A stretch of 64,000 nt of DNA from contig NC_070565.1 of assembly GCF_026914185.1 (NCBI RefSeq), forward strand, positions 5,332,001-5,396,000. The letters run 5' to 3'. A program made the translations under genes and the position numbers. The stretch is from Puccinia triticina (Eukaryota; Basidiomycota; Pucciniomycetes; Pucciniales; Pucciniaceae). This document shows positions 1 to 12,872 of this stretch, in pieces. How positions within the stretch are numbered: position 1 is the stretch's first letter; the number at the start of each line of letters is the position of its first letter. The notes under the pieces were generated by a model. It searched no databases, was not told the DNA's origin, and worked only from the letters and a program-made list of their open reading frames with translations.

Positions 1-429
1 GAGAAAGTAGAACAGGAGTTGGAAGAGATTGATAAATTTTTGAAAGCATATGAGCAACTTAATCGAACTGTTTGTGCTTATCAATCTTCATTCATGTTCT
101 GCTACTGACTGGTCTGACCATCACTTGTATGAACACTATTAGGTTACCTTTGAATCGATTCCCGCGGAAGCCACGCTGTTGGCTCGTGTTCCCGGGGGTA
201 GGGCGGCCCTAAGCATGAAAACATACGTGATGCCTTCTCCTCTCCTCAAAGACTTTGGTCTGCATACCAATCCTGGCGTGTTGGATTGGGCAGATAGTGA
301 TGATGACGATGTACCAAGCTCGTCGAGAGAACCTGATCAAGCGTATTGTTAACCTCCTCCTGATCTTCAGGCAAGCAAATGCCAGCATGTGCTATTGGCG
401 ATTGTTGTACTACTAAACAATATGTGATA

Positions 430-2740
430 GTCTTGTCCAAAAAACATAATTTTGGCCTGCACCAACTATGGTCGAATGAAACCAGTGGGCGGTTTTGTTG
501 GTTTGACTGTAACTGGGATAGAGAAAAGACAAAGCAGTGGGGTATATACATATGTCCTCACAGGGGCTTTTTTTTTGGTAGTGTAGATTTGATTTAACAT
601 TGCGCAGAATCTGATGTTCCAGGTCATCTTGATCCAAGTCATCCAAGTCTTTGTTGTCGTCATAGTTGCATCCTCCGCCTTCAGTATCTTTCCTTCTTGT
701 AGCTCCCAAAATGTCACAAAATCCCCTGTACAATCAAATTTAATATATGTGCAAAGCATCAAACCCAATGCACCTTGTCATTGAACTGAGCCCACTTGAA
801 TTTCTTGATCTCATTTACCATTGTTTGATTGTTTGTGGTGTTGTTGGTTACAATTCCACAAATCTGTTAGAGGAAAAGGAAATGATTCAAAGAAAATATG
901 AAAAGAGTGACTCTATGGAGCTTACCTTGTGTTGCAACCCAAATTTTTCAACAATTTGACGGACGGTGTTGGCCAAATACTCACCGGTATGTCTTCCTTT
1001 TAACATAACAAAGTCAGGAGGCATTGATTCCAATTAAACATTGCTGGTTCCATCCCAAACCAAGAAGTATATTACTGTTCCTAGATAATCAAACCCATTT
1101 GGCAACTGCCAGGCGTCAAGGCCTAAGTATATGGCGCCTTCATGATTCTAGCAACAGAAAAAAAAACAGAAACTTGTATTAATAATGAACCCGAGAAAAT
1201 GACAAACTTTGAGTGACTCAATGATAGACTCCTGCACCAATTTGTATAGCCTAGCAATGTCATGGGATACTGCCTTTTGTCTCAGCATATTTTTTATCAC
1301 TGCTGGATGCAAAATGTTTTCATGTGCCTCTTTGCCAAGAGCTGAGAAAGGGCGAGCTTTATTGGTGCACCAGATTGCACAGAGCTGGGGGGGCCTGTAA
1401 GATCAGAAATATCAGTCCTTACTGAACTGATCAAGATGAAAAAGAAGGGAAAGGATGAGCTCACCTCTTGCAGATCTATATCCCTGTCAGAATTCTGGCC
1501 TTCTTCTCCGCTCACAGTCTCTTTTCTCTTTTCCATCACTGATATATTAGTGATGCTCAACTCCCCTCACCCTTCCATGTCATCATTTTCCATCACTAGT
1601 GTGTGATGTATCTCCAGTCCATCAATAATATTTGATGTTATAATTCCATTACTAATACTTATTGTAATGTCTCCTCCATTCCATTGACAAGTGTCAAAGT
1701 CTCCTTCCATATGGTAAGTTTACTTTAGCATATTTGTATTGTTTTTCCTTCCATCTCATGTGAGATGTTTTGTCTGTTTTAGTCTCCTAGGCCCCCTTTG
1801 GATCTTGCAATGGGGCTCTCTAGTTGTGACTACATATATTCTGCCCCTACAATTTGAAATAAATTATCAAGTCAGAGATTTTCTTCACTCAAACCACCTC
1901 AAGCCTCCTTGGTCCAATCCAAGTCCCTTCTGGATTGTCCCCTACTTACTTTCTCATTTTCTCATGAGCTGAAAACCTCTCAATCACCAGTTCCAGATAT
2001 GCCCAGCGCGGCCAGTTTGGTTGTATCATTCACTTCTTGCAGCTGCTTGAGGCAGTTAGCAACATGCTTTGAGAGATTGGTTGGAGAAGTGTTGTAAGTA
2101 GGGTGGTGAATTTTGGTGTTGCAGCTGGAATATAAAACAGAATAACTGATAAGTCAATTTAAGTGCCAAAAAGTCCTGGTCAGAGAAATACTCACGTCTT
2201 ACATGGGAACACTATCATCTTGCGCCCATGTTTATCAGGTTGGTCAGAAAGGAAAGGCAGTTTGTAGTGTGAGTATGCTGTACTGAGGCTATTTTGATGC
2301 AATTGATTTGCCTTTCCTGGAAGTGGTAAGAGTTGGTGGTTCATTTTACATGTTTAGCAATTGAAAGAGACTTACTGAGCTCTTGATCATCTGAAACCTC
2401 CTGAGTTTTTGCAGAAGTTGTGCTATCATGTTCAGTGGCTTGCTGTTCTTGCTTGGAATGTTTTACAAGATCAACTGGAGTCCAATTCTTCCTTTTAACT
2501 GAATTGACTGATTTTGCAGAAGAGCTGGGTTGGGAGGATTCCAAGCATGGAGAAGATGTTGTGCTGGTAGCTTGCAGGAATGGATGATTTCTATTACATA
2601 GTAGAGAAATCATATATGTACTACCTACAATATGTCTGTGACAGTTGTTGCAGTCAAGAACTACATATATGTCACAACAGAAGACCTGTGGCACTTCTTG
2701 TTTTTGGGTGCCATGACAAACCATATGCAATTGTTGGGGA
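430..2740 (-). pseudogene. Decayed hAT-family transposase (copy 1)
   Basis: Conceptual translation of the minus strand, with frame changes, gives the recognisable blocks of a Puccinia-type hAT transposase. From right to left they are: a BED-finger region (KHGRKMIVFPCK near 2200-2240, then LSKHVANC and LGISGTGD near 1990-2090), the CAIWC...RPFSALG block (1330-1400), HDIARLYKLVQESIIESLK (1205-1270), the core start GLDAWQLPNGFDYLGTVIY (1060-1135), SMPPDFVMLKGRHTGEYL (970-1030), and WAQFNDKVHWV-stop-CFAHIL (740-800). Acidic residues follow near 600-690. Stops interrupt the core at 759-761 (TGA), 714-716 (TGA) and near 1040 (TAA). It is non-functional. Ends and terminal inverted repeats were not found, so the boundaries are approximate. 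Confidence 0.8.
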
Positions 2741-3282
2741 GGAGGCCAGTCAGCAGAACTGAGATGGAAATGGGTCCCAATTGGATTCTGGGGTCACAGG
2801 ATATCAAGAATATGTCACAGAAAAGTTATGTACCTGAAGTATGGATAATCGTACACATGTGCTAGCTTCTACTGTAAATATTGTCACATGTTGTATTTCT
2901 GCAACCAATTTCCCAGCCTGTGCAAGCTCAGGGAATTTAAAATTTTGAGCTCAAAAAATGCCTGGAAGACCCCTTCAGAACCAGTCCAAAGTATGTGGAT
3001 TGGGCTATTAACTATGAGGGGAAGTAAGCTAAAAAAACAAGGGATGAAAGCTGAGATAGCAGGGCCCAGGCTACAAGTCTGTCTACTCAGTTTTTTTTAA
3101 ACCACAAACTACACTTTTTAAATTATTTTCAAAAAAAAAACTGTTTTTTGCAAAAAAAAACATGAGTCTGTAGGGCCAATGATGTGACATTAGAGGTAAG
3201 CCTCTCCTTTGGAGACACTTTGCGCCTCCTTGGAGAGGCTCTGTTAAGCTTGGCATGAGACTGCCTTCAGCAGACTTATCAC
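2741..3282. other. Non-coding stretch, no gene seen
   Basis: No convincing coding frame. At 3190-3260 there are short GC-rich self-complementary words (GCCTCTCC and GGAGAGGC) resembling the palindromic element that follows. Confidence 0.5.
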
Positions 3283-3368
3283 AAGTCCCTCGCTTCGGAG
3301 GGCCCTGGTATAGCCTGGGCTGGCGCAAAGCGCCCTCGCGTGAAGCACGACCTCCGAAGGAGGGACTT
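3283..3368. repeat. Small palindromic element with AAGTCCCTC termini
   Basis: The segment opens with AAGTCCCTCGCTTCGGAGG and closes with CCTCCGAAGGAGGGACTT, which are near reverse complements. The interior also contains inverted GGCGC words. The same termini recur at 43,764-43,890, 45,172-45,210, 52,860-52,898 and 53,768-53,810, which argues for a MITE-like family. No coding capacity. Confidence 0.6.
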
Positions 3369-4039
3369 GCAGGTAAAGCCAAAAATATGGCTTGAGAGCT
3401 CTCAGTGTTTGGGTGGGAGTTTTTTCCCGCTCCCCTTTCAGGTGCCTTCTCCTTGTGTATTCCTATCACCTGTGGTGCCAGATTAAAGGCCTGATTTTTC
3501 TCTTTCTTTTGGTGTCAATCACCAATTTTTCCCCCTTCACAAACTCCTTCCATCCCCCTTTGAAGTTCTTAGTTGATGATTTTTTTGTGTTTGACCAGAA
3601 GTGTGTATGTAAATTCCCAGAAGATCCATGTGGACTCAATTGAAATACAGAACTCCATCCTCCATCGGCCACCTTGACTGCTGAGCAAGGGCAACACTCT
3701 CCTTCAAGTGTAGATATCACAAAAGTGACACTACATTGAAGCTGAGATGCTCAGCTATCCACTGCACTTCAGCTTGCTGACTCACAAGGAGTGTGCGCTG
3801 TGTAAGGTCAATTTGATTCAAAAAGCTGGCCAAAAGCCATGATTTTCCTGAAGCTCCCACGGGGAAAAAAGCCAATAACTTGGTTACCTTCAGGGAGTTC
3901 GGCGCTCTTTGGGCTCCCGCTCAGCCAAATTAAGCGGGCTTGAGGGCCCGGCCCGCCAAATTCGAGTTTATAGTGCGCATACATGCAGCGGGAAAAAGTG
4001 CTTTCTCAGTTGACCATCGCTCGGTTCTTTCAGCCCATA

Positions 4040-5097
4040 ATGGTCAGTCAGGCAGCTTGGAGATGCGCTTTTCGCGAGCATCAAAAACTGATTAGCTTTT
4101 TCTCCCTACTAAAAAAATATACCATAACTACCTTGACCCAGTCGCGAGTGGAGTTGCTGTCTTCAGGTGGTCTTCGATTGGACAACCGAAGGCCATACGA
4201 GCTGCGGTCGATCGATTTCAGTCTTCTACCCAACCCACCCGTTGGATGCGACTCGGTGGCAAAGGTCGAGCATGGCCTGACGAAACTGATAGGATTCGTA
4301 TCTGGCCCGAGAGATTCGGTCGACTCCAACCGGACCGTCGCGACCGCTCTCGGCAATCCAGCCGGAAACTCAGTATCCTCTAATCTTAATAATAAAAGTA
4401 ATGACCAGAATGGTCAGATCTCCGTACATATCTCAACAACCCCTTTCAGTTCAATCGATCGCAAGAAAATCGCTAGATCCGACAAGAAATTCGCCGATTT
4501 CGCTCAAGCTATTCAAAACTCTTTTGAACCTGTCGTCATGCTAAACCTTTACCCTAGAAGCACAATCGATATCTACATTCAAGTTCTTCAACAGGATGGA
4601 GGTTGGCTTAATTTTGAAATCATGTTTCCAATCAAAATCTGCATATCACTGACTTTCCTCCATGTTTCGTCTCCATTTCAGCTCTCCTTCAGGCAGCCAT
4701 CAATGTCACTACCTTAGCCCTCATTGGTGCCGGTGTATCCATCACCGATTACTTGCTCTCAGTATCCGTTGGAGCACTCTCGACGCCCTCTTGCCCGCTC
4801 TTGGATCTAACAAACAGTGAACAGACGGATCTACCAAACCTGACGATTGCTGTTCTACCGCGGACTCAGAAACTCACTCTTCTTCAATTAGATACACGGA
4901 TCAATATCCTTACATTCGAATCCCTTTTAGAAATCGGGCTTGAGGCTTGTCTGGTTCTTCAACTCGAAATGGATCGAGAGGTTCGACGATGGGCTACTTT
5001 ACTCAACTCTTCAATTCATAACTCGCTTGACTATAAATCTCACTCTGCCCAAGGCCCTGTTGCAAATCAAAATCCGCAAATCATGATGATAGATTGA
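4040..5097 (+). CDS. RRP41: Exosome complex core subunit RRP41 (RNase PH-like)
   Basis: Subunit of the RNA exosome ring (RNase PH family; yeast SKI6), acting in nuclear and cytoplasmic 3'-5' RNA processing and decay. Proposed exons are 4040-4042, 4142-4601 and 4682-5097, giving 292 aa in one frame. Family motifs are visible: SRVELLSSGGLRLDNRRPYE at the start, VEHGLTKLIG, SSIDRKKIARSDKKFADFA, YPRSTIDIYIQVLQQDGG across intron 2, LLDLTNSEQTDLPNLTIAVL, and LEMDREVRRW at the end. Intron 1 (99 bp, gtcagt...cag) would separate the bare ATG from SRVELL, which matches the usual fungal N terminus. Without that splice the frame stays open upstream to about 3983, so the start is inferred. A polar insert near residues 80-100 (NNKSNDQNGQ) makes it longer than yeast SKI6 (about 246 aa). 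No frame damage. Confidence 0.92.
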
Positions 5098-5515
5098 AAT
5101 ACAGTCAAAATCTAATTGATAATTTCACGATGCTTGCTCCTAATGTATATTTATGATTGCATCCCCCAGGTGAGAAAGGAAAGAAAAGTGGATAAAACAA
5201 GGTACCTAAGAAGCTCATCCTATTGACAGAATGAAAAGCGCATGCGAGGATCACAAGTCAGAATCAGTATGTGTATAGTAATCAACCTGAACCAAACATC
5301 TAGAATGGGTATCCAAAACAAAATAGCCCAACCATCAATGTTGTGAGAGAAGAGAAAAAAAAAATGCTGAGTGGAAGGCAAGTGATATTCACAATGAGTT
5401 TTTTGTTTTAGAAACACGACAGCAAAAAGATACATTCACCCAAAAAAACGAAACTTCATAACAACAGTTGGGTCAATAAGCAAAGGAGGTGGGGTTCGCT
5501 GACAGAGAGATGTGC

Positions 5516-7257
5516 TTATTTTTTCGTTGCAAGTTTTGGAGAGTTGTTGATGATTAAAGCTCCATCTGAAGTGTCACCACCATCAGTAACCTCATTCTGC
5601 TGTTCGGGGTGATTGCTAGAAGTGTCGAGGTCATGGTCTTGAAGATCATGGGAATTGGGGGCTGAAGCGGAAGGATGAGCTTGAGTGGCTTGGCTTGAGG
5701 TTTGGGCTTGGTTTTCATTTGGGGTGTCAAACTTTCTCCATGACTGGTTCTTCCAATTCCGCTCTTTCAACCAAGGCGATCGATCAAATTTTTTGTCGTT
5801 TTGCGAGCAACTAAATTGGTTATTACATTGGCATGTTCCGCCTAAGAAACTGGGAAGGTTCTCCTCGTCTATGTGTTCTAATAAGGTCGATTGATAATCT
5901 TCGCCTAAAATATTGATCTTGGAAATCGTTTCTTTGGACAACCATGGTGTAACTGCTTTGAAGATTGTCGCGAATGACTTCGGCGCGTTGATGATGGCTA
6001 GATATCCCATCCTGCATCATGCATTGATTAAAGCAAAATCAGTACGCGTTCTTTTGTTCCATTGTTCGCGGTAAGAGATGATCACCTACGTTTCCGGATA
6101 GTAATCTTGAGAAATGCTGAAACAAATCCGAGCAATATTTTTAATCTGGAATTGAGAAGGTGAAAACAAAACAATGAGATGGAGTTTCTGTGACGGTGGA
6201 TCAATAAAGAAGGTAAATCACCTGCCAAAACTGAGTGAGAGTGAAGCCTTTCAAGTCGACAATACAAAAGGCATTTGTGATTTTAGTGGTGGAAGTAGTG
6301 GAGTGAGAAGATGATGATGAGGTTGAGTTTGAGTTGGCTTGAGAAGGGTGATCGGATTCAGACGAGTTTTTGAGTTTGATCATTTGATTCCGGTAACTAC
6401 AAGCTGGTAGGATCTCCCGAGTTAACGCTTCACAGTTGGCCACCAAGACTTTGAAATGCGATTGTTTATCGATTACTGAATAGAGTTTATTTAAATCGAG
6501 TGAGCCAAACATTTGGATGTTCACCGGTCGGCCAAGTTTGTCGATCTATATATGGAGATCAAGCAGGATTTTGGGTTTTTGTCGTGGTGGTCAGATTCAG
6601 CGCTCAAGTAGGCAATAAGGCATTATTATTCTAGGGTAAAGTGAATTACCCCATGGAAATAGATTGGCCAATACTTGAAAACTTGATCTCGATCTGGAAA
6701 ATCAAAAGGATCCAATTCTGCATACAGTCCGTCGATACCTATTCCTTCAAACTGATGGCGCCATTGCAAGCATTGTGTGATCATACGCTTTGACGCTTGA
6801 AGGTCGAATTTTCTTGCCCTCAGAAACCGACTATTCAATTTGATGTATCGACAGTAAGTTGGAGACAAAACAAAACAAAACGAAGTATGAGTTAAAATCT
6901 TCATTACTATTGTTATACAAATCATTTCAATGCGAAGATCGAAAAAGCAGAATAACCTAACATGAGAGTTTCGTCATCTGTCCCTAAAGTCTCAGTGGGC
7001 TTGAGATGTCCTTCTCCTTCGAGTTCAGCTCTAAATGCCTTCAAGATTTCTACTTGATTGGGAGTTAAGGTGTCTTGAGATTGCGCGGCAGATGGCTCCT
7101 GTGCATTACGAGACGGATAATCAGTCACAATTTTTCAGGAAGGATGATAAGTCTGAGCTGAGAGCGGAAATAATTGAAGACAACGTAACAAATGTGATGA
7201 CTCAACTGAGATTGTGCTGGCTGGTCGGGTCTTTAGACTGGTTGCCGATGGACCCAT
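5516..7257 (-). CDS. Sec14-like CRAL-TRIO lipid-transfer protein
   Basis: Phosphatidylinositol-transfer protein of the SEC14 superfamily, expected at Golgi or endosomal membranes. Six exons on the minus strand: 7257-7207, 7098-6962, 6830-6650, 6545-6222, 6145-6090 and 6011-5516. All junctions are in phase and give 414 aa. CRAL-TRIO-N shows as IRFLRARKFDLQASKRM (about residue 64), then YWPIYFHGIDKLGRPVNIQ, the lipid-binding core CIVDLKGFTLTQFWQ and ARICFSISQDYYPETMGYLA, and INAPKSFATIFKAVTPWLS. Distinctive features are a Ser/Thr-rich insert (about 190-215) inside the domain and an 80-residue low-complexity acidic tail, which make it longer than yeast Sec14 (304 aa). The 51-bp first exon (MGPSATSLKTRPASTIS) is the least certain part. 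The codon that opens the exon 2 frame further upstream is GTG, so a spliced ATG exon is needed. Confidence 0.9.
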
Positions 7258-9276
7258 GACTGGCGGTTTGGATGATGAAGCGCTGGCGGCCATTAAGACG
7301 GGAGGTGTTGAGCGGATGGAAGGGATGGAAGAACTCCTGGATCTTCCTGGATGGTCAAAAGCAACAGGGAGCTGGGAGAGTGGTGGTCAGCAGCAAAGAA
7401 GGTTTGGGTTTGGAGTTACATAGATCCAGGGTTGTAGGATGTATGGAGTTGGAGACCTAAGTACATACTTCGCCGTTGTTCAACACGCAAGATGACCAGT
7501 TTTAACGGCGGCCTTGACCTCACAGCAAGTCATCCCAACCCCGGCAACGCAGCTCCCAGCAACGGCCAGCAACGGCGAGTCTGAGCAATGCCAACAGCCA
7601 GGAGAGGAGGATCGGGGAGGAATGAGCGAGTCACTGTAACAGCATCAAGTCCATTAACCAATTTCAGTTCAATTGAAGGTCTCAATCACAAACACAGCTT
7701 GTGCCTTTGTTGAGAAATGCAGGTACAAATGGAATACAAAGTCTCAAAAGGATGGAACTTGAACAAGAAGAGTATCCTCTTAACAGAGTCAGGGCTGGCA
7801 ATTAAGATGTTGGAGTAAGCACAGGTTTAATGGAGCTCAAATATAGAAGGGGGCTTTCTGGGTTGTTGCAGAATAAGAATGAAGCAGTGGAACAAAAATA
7901 AAATAAGGGGGTTCCCAATAGGAAGTTGCAAAACTTGAATGCTTAAGCTGTTTATCAACAACTTTTTAAAAAAATGAAGATGTTTTTCTGATTGCCACAC
8001 AAGAGCTTTGATTTCAGGCTAAGGCCAGCTAAATTTAGAAGACTTGAGCCTGAAATCAACCCTGAGGCTTGCTGAACCAGGGCTAGCCCAAACCAATGTG
8101 ATTTCCAGTTGGGTTAAATTGCTAGAAATTCACAATGTAACCCAACAAATGTGAATGCTCTTATTGTGATCAATAAGATGCTGCTTCATGATTTAAAAGG
8201 TTTTGATTTTTTTTGTAGCTTGCTCTGCAAAGACACTTCAAGCTTCATTGGAAATTTTGAAGAGATGCTTCATCTAAAAAATGTGCCATTTTTACCTTCA
8301 GGGCTTTGTTACATTCAAATTCATGTTATGCTTCTTAAGTTCTTTCACTTACCTCAGGGGTTCAGAATTGAATTTTACCAAAATTTGGAGTTCAATTAAT
8401 TGAGTCCTTTATGAACAAAATTCTAAAAGCTTGGTAAGTTTTCCAGGATGGGGTGCTACTCATCAATCAGTGCAGCTCATTAACAGGTTAAACATTTCTG
8501 CAAATTTTAATTGTGAACCCCTCTAATATTCATCTGAAAATTAGAAGTAATTCACTTTTTAGTGGAAATTTCCCTGCTTGATTTGCTAATACTATCACAT
8601 CTGCCTTTTGGGGAAACCCTCTCAACCATGCAGGTATGCAGAACCTTTTGGATTTGTGCTGAAGTTATGAGCTGTGGTGCAGCTTACATATACATTTCAC
8701 AGACAGCACTCTCAAGGTTCAAGAGCCTGGAGATCCCAGACTGCTTCCTCATCCTGCAATCTACCATATAGGATCCTGAACCCCTGAACCCCTGAATCCC
8801 AGACTTCCTCTTTCTCTCCTAAGACTAAACCATAACAGCCTATAGGATGTTTTGGAATTTCTTGTGCTCTCCCAGTCATTTCTCAACATGTGCAAGAGTC
8901 AAGACTAGCTGGCACATAACTAAGTTTCTGTGCTCTTTATGAATCCAAATCACCATTTAAACCAATCTAAATTCAAAATAAATGTGAGATGAAAAATGAA
9001 AAATGAAAAAATGAGAAAATTTGGGATAATTTATATATGAAGCTTTGAGATTGGGTCACAAGATAGCCAGTGGCACCCCCTGGTGGGTACCCACCACTCT
9101 TTAGCAGGCCCTTTCTGCATTTGGGCAGTGTTTCATGCTGAGAAGCATGAATATTGTCAATGAGAATTAACTTCAAACTTTATTTTGACAGATGAAAGAT
9201 GCTTTGAATCTTGATCAATAAACTGAATTGAATTTATCCATTCCATGATGGTAAAGAATTTCTACCCTAGTCTTCT
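7258..9276. other. Intergenic, AT-rich, no gene seen
   Basis: Two kilobases with only short random frames. The right end of the Sec14-like gene's promoter should lie at 7258-7500. A short direct repeat of CCTGAACCC occurs at about 8774-8795. No transposase motif, tRNA or long inverted repeat was seen. Confidence 0.5.
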
Positions 9277-10927
9277 TCAAAGAATCCTGGCCTGAAGTTC
9301 TTTCATAAATTGTCCCGCAGCACAACGAAGTATTGCTGCCTGTGTTTGGGTATCTAAAATCTCAGTTTTGATATCTTCTCTCTTGAATATATTTGAATTC
9401 TGGTGTTGATTGAGTTTAATTTCAAGAAATTGTTGAAATGCTTTGTAATTCATGATCATCTCTGATACTATTTCATGATAGCTTTGATTAAAGGATTTAA
9501 AATTCTCATAAGTAGGTTTCTTGATGTATGCCTGAGCAATGACATTGTTGAATACTTCTTCAGTAATGTTTTCTATGGCTATTTTGGTTCTGAAGATTCT
9601 CTCATAAAACAAAAAGGACTTGTACTTGTATTCAAAATAGTTGATGGAATCAAGTTCAGCTAAAACATGTTTGATAATTCCTGGTGAAATTTTTCTTTCA
9701 ATAAAATCAAACATCTCACAGATATTGTAAGCCAGATCTCGGGTTGGAATATAGTTTTTGGATGGCTTCATTTCTTGAAAGACTTTGGAAAGAAGAATCA
9801 AGAGATTCTTCAGAGCACCTTCCAATTCATTGTGATTTTCTGATTTGCTGTTTAAAAGATAAAGGGTCTTCTGATCCAAGTTTTTCAAGTGCTTTGAGTA
9901 ATCAGTAGATTTGAGTTGTTCAATGAATGTGTTGCTTGATTTTAAGTTTAGATCAGAGTGTTTAAATTGAGAAAACAATCCACTTCTGCTGGAATCTGTT
10001 CTGGTTTTGTAATAATTCTCACATTACCTCTGATAACTTCTATCCAAATTTTCACTATATGCTTTCAAGTTCATTTTATCTTTATCACTGTCTGTGAAGT
10101 GTTTGTTCAATTCTTTGATCCAAGCCAGAAGGAAAAATTGAGCATTTCAGTTGGCAATCAAGAATTAAATCTTCACATGTGAAAAGCTTTTTAGTTATAA
10201 AAAACTCACCCTCCAAATAATCATATCCAACTGGCCAAAACCGGTTTTCAGTAACATCAATCCCAGAAAACAGCAAATCTTTTCCAGTTGGAAATTGGTT
10301 TTGAACCAGATCCATGATGTGTTCATTTGTAATCCAAAGTACTTCATCCCTTTGAAACAGTCTTCTGACACCATCACCATCAATATATTGGTTCTTCAGC
10401 AAAAAGCTGATTGCTTTGAGCAGGTAGGGGATGGAATACTTATAGTCAACATGGTAGTTTTGCAAAAAATGCTCGCGACTTTTGTAACCACCCAGTAGTT
10501 TTTTGATTTCAACCAAAAATAGAGTGGCATGTTTTTGCATTGTGTATTTTGCAATTATCGGGAAGGCAGGTTCAGGTAAATCTTTCAGAAGTTGATAATG
10601 TTTTCGTTGTTGTGCAAGGAATTCTATCAAATGTTCCATCTCCGAAAATTCGTTATTGACGCCCAATATCTTGCAGAGCTTCAATTTTTTAAAGATCGAT
10701 AAGAAATCTGGGTATTTCCGAATGAAATCACAATACACATGATCTGCCATGTTCCGCTTGGCCCTAGGATCATGAGGAAGATTCTCGAGCACTTCAAATT
10801 CTTGGTTAAGCAAATTCAGCTCTTCTACAGGAGTTTTGAGCAAGTTGTCAGTCAGGAATGCAAGCAATAGGAAGCTGGGAGAATGGGGTACAAGCTCGCC
10901 TTCTTTTTGTTCCATCTTTGTCCTCAT
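9277..10927 (-). CDS. Unrecognised protein, possibly interrupted by one stop codon
   Basis: I do not recognise this protein. Two exons (10927-10210 and 10112-9277; 97-bp intron gtgagt...aaag) join in phase and give a 517-residue reading interrupted by one TAA at 10024-10026, about 60% along. It is rich in Lys, Phe, Tyr and Leu and looks helical, with VYCDFIRKYPDFLSIFKKL, YNICEMFDFIERKISPG and ILRCAAGQFMKELQ. The chosen ATG at 10927 (MRTKMEQKEG) is the first in frame. Upstream, the same frame gives a hydrophobic run (SLVIIHASLRLSALQSLL) that could be a signal peptide joined from an unseen exon, because acceptor-like AGs lie there. The TAA could be avoided only by an unusually short intron. It may be a recent pseudogene, a read error, or contain an unrecognised intron. 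Confidence 0.6.
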
Positions 10928-12872
10928 GGCCCCGGCTTCTGAAAGGAGGGATTGAAGTGCACTCAATCTTAGACTTGCGTGAATAATAACCAAGGATATC
11001 ACCAGTTAACGGAAATTCAACGAACTTGTATTATCACCTCTCGGTCTCCCTGGGTCACGACTTAACCGATTTTCCCAATAAGTCCTGCGTTCCCCCTTGT
11101 GGCTGACCTTATCGATGCCCTGGGAACTGGTTGCCAACGGGCTCCCTTCTGTCAATGCTATGCCCTCTGGAACCGATTTGCCGGGTGTAGTTCAAGTTTT
11201 GAGGGCAAAATGATAGGTTTAGGGGGGAAATCAGTATGCGGAAGGTTCTGATGAAACAGTGTCACCCGTGCTGAAGAGATCAAAGTTGCCCACCACACGG
11301 AGTACTAGATTGATCAACATGACCCAAGATTTCAGCGTCTGCATTTTCTGTTACCTTTGCAGTGTCAAAAGAGGCTGTGATAGAGATGGACAACAGGCTA
11401 ACAAGTAGAGTCTGAAAAATCATCTGGTGAATAAATACTTCTAGTGAGATCAGGCCTGATCAGGCAAGAAGATTTGTTGTTCGGTGGTCAGATGCTGAGT
11501 TTGGTGCGTCCAAACGGGGCCTTATTGGTTCAGGCAGAAACCGGGTCTTTCAAGAGGTGAAACATCCCAACAATCAAGACAAGAAACAACTGGTTCCCGC
11601 TGAGGCTTCCGGCTGGTTGGTCAGATCGAAGGTCGTCATGTGGGAATTGGAGTCCTTCCGGCTTCGGTCCTATAGATTGGAGCCAGTGCGGAAGGCTCAT
11701 TGAAGCTTCAACATCGTAAATGTATGGGTCCTAGTCGATTACCCCATTTCACCATGTTCCAGAAGGATTTCGTCATGCTATGTATACCATGACGCTTGAC
11801 ACTCACTGCTCGTTTGGTTGGGATCATCCGGATGGGATCCGATGTCAGGGTTTTGAAAACCTTGTGTGCATAAATTCTACAGGAAGGACTTCGAGAAACG
11901 GACGCTGAAGAGCACTGAAGTCGAGCCTGAGGTGGTCTGTTTTCATGACACCAGTGTGCAAGGGGTGATAAGACCCTCTTGCTTGCCCTGCTTTCCTGTG
12001 GAAGCCTTTCACCAAACAGCCGCGGATGAGGCTTCAGTGAGGTACGGTCACGGTGGTACCAGCTTTGACGGCTGCCGAATTATCTTGAGCCGAGTCGGGA
12101 AGCCACTGGCGTCCTGGACTTTTTTGCTCGTCGCTGGTGCCTGGGCGGTACAGTTCGAAGTTAACTTGACGACCTGGCGTACGTCCCAGTCGGGATCATC
12201 CGTCCAGCCAAGCTCAGCCAAAGTTGAGAAGCGAGGGCGACAACCGATCCAAAGTTGTTGGCTGTCAGAGACAGTTCTTCGGAAGCGACACCGCCGATGA
12301 ATCCGACGTTGCAGGCTTCAGCACCGCAACCGCATCGCATCCGCCCAAGCAACCCCCCGGCCTCAACTTCGCATTCTCCAGCACTCCTAGTGATCCCGCA
12401 TGAGTGTCGTTGAAAGTCATGACGCACCAGCCTGCGCTGATCTAGTCCTAATAGTTGCCCCAGTCCAATCAATCAAGACTTTCGGCAGAAAACAAGCTGC
12501 CAAGGCGTTCCCATGATTTTTTATGTAACTCCAAACATTCACTTATAAACCTATCTCGCCCTCCTGATCCATATCTGCCCTCCAAGTCCTCCCTCTCAGT
12601 CGATTCACCCCCTCCAGCAGTTCGTCCAATTCCACCTTCTTCTGTTTTTCTTCGCGGCTTTCAAGTGAACAAATAGCATATCATCCTCGCGTTCAATCCT
12701 TCGCACGGGCAGGCTCGCGACGAGGTTGGGATTCTCCGAAATCTCCGCACACTCACCAAATTTGAAGCCGCCGCAGTAACCCTTTTTTCCCCTCGTCCCT
12801 TGAATCAATCCAAGCAGTACACCACACCCAGTTTTTTCATTCCCCTGATCTTTCTGTAAAAAACACGCAAGA
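10928..12872. other. Intergenic, no gene recognised
   Basis: Open frames at about 11,866-12,300 (+) and 12,161-12,472 (-) have no recognisable motif and overlap each other antisense. The last 300 bases carry the CT-rich leader expected before the CRAL-TRIO gene at 12,873. No repeats over 30 bp were noticed. Confidence 0.45.

Noticed and set aside
10085..11002. Start at 11,002 for the unrecognised gene
   Set aside because: The codon there is GTG, and the first in-frame ATG is at 10,927; the intervening hydrophobic residues may belong to an unseen spliced exon.
11866..12472. Opposing frames of 144 and 103 codons before the second CRAL-TRIO gene
   Set aside because: No recognisable domain, no splice structure, mutually overlapping antisense.
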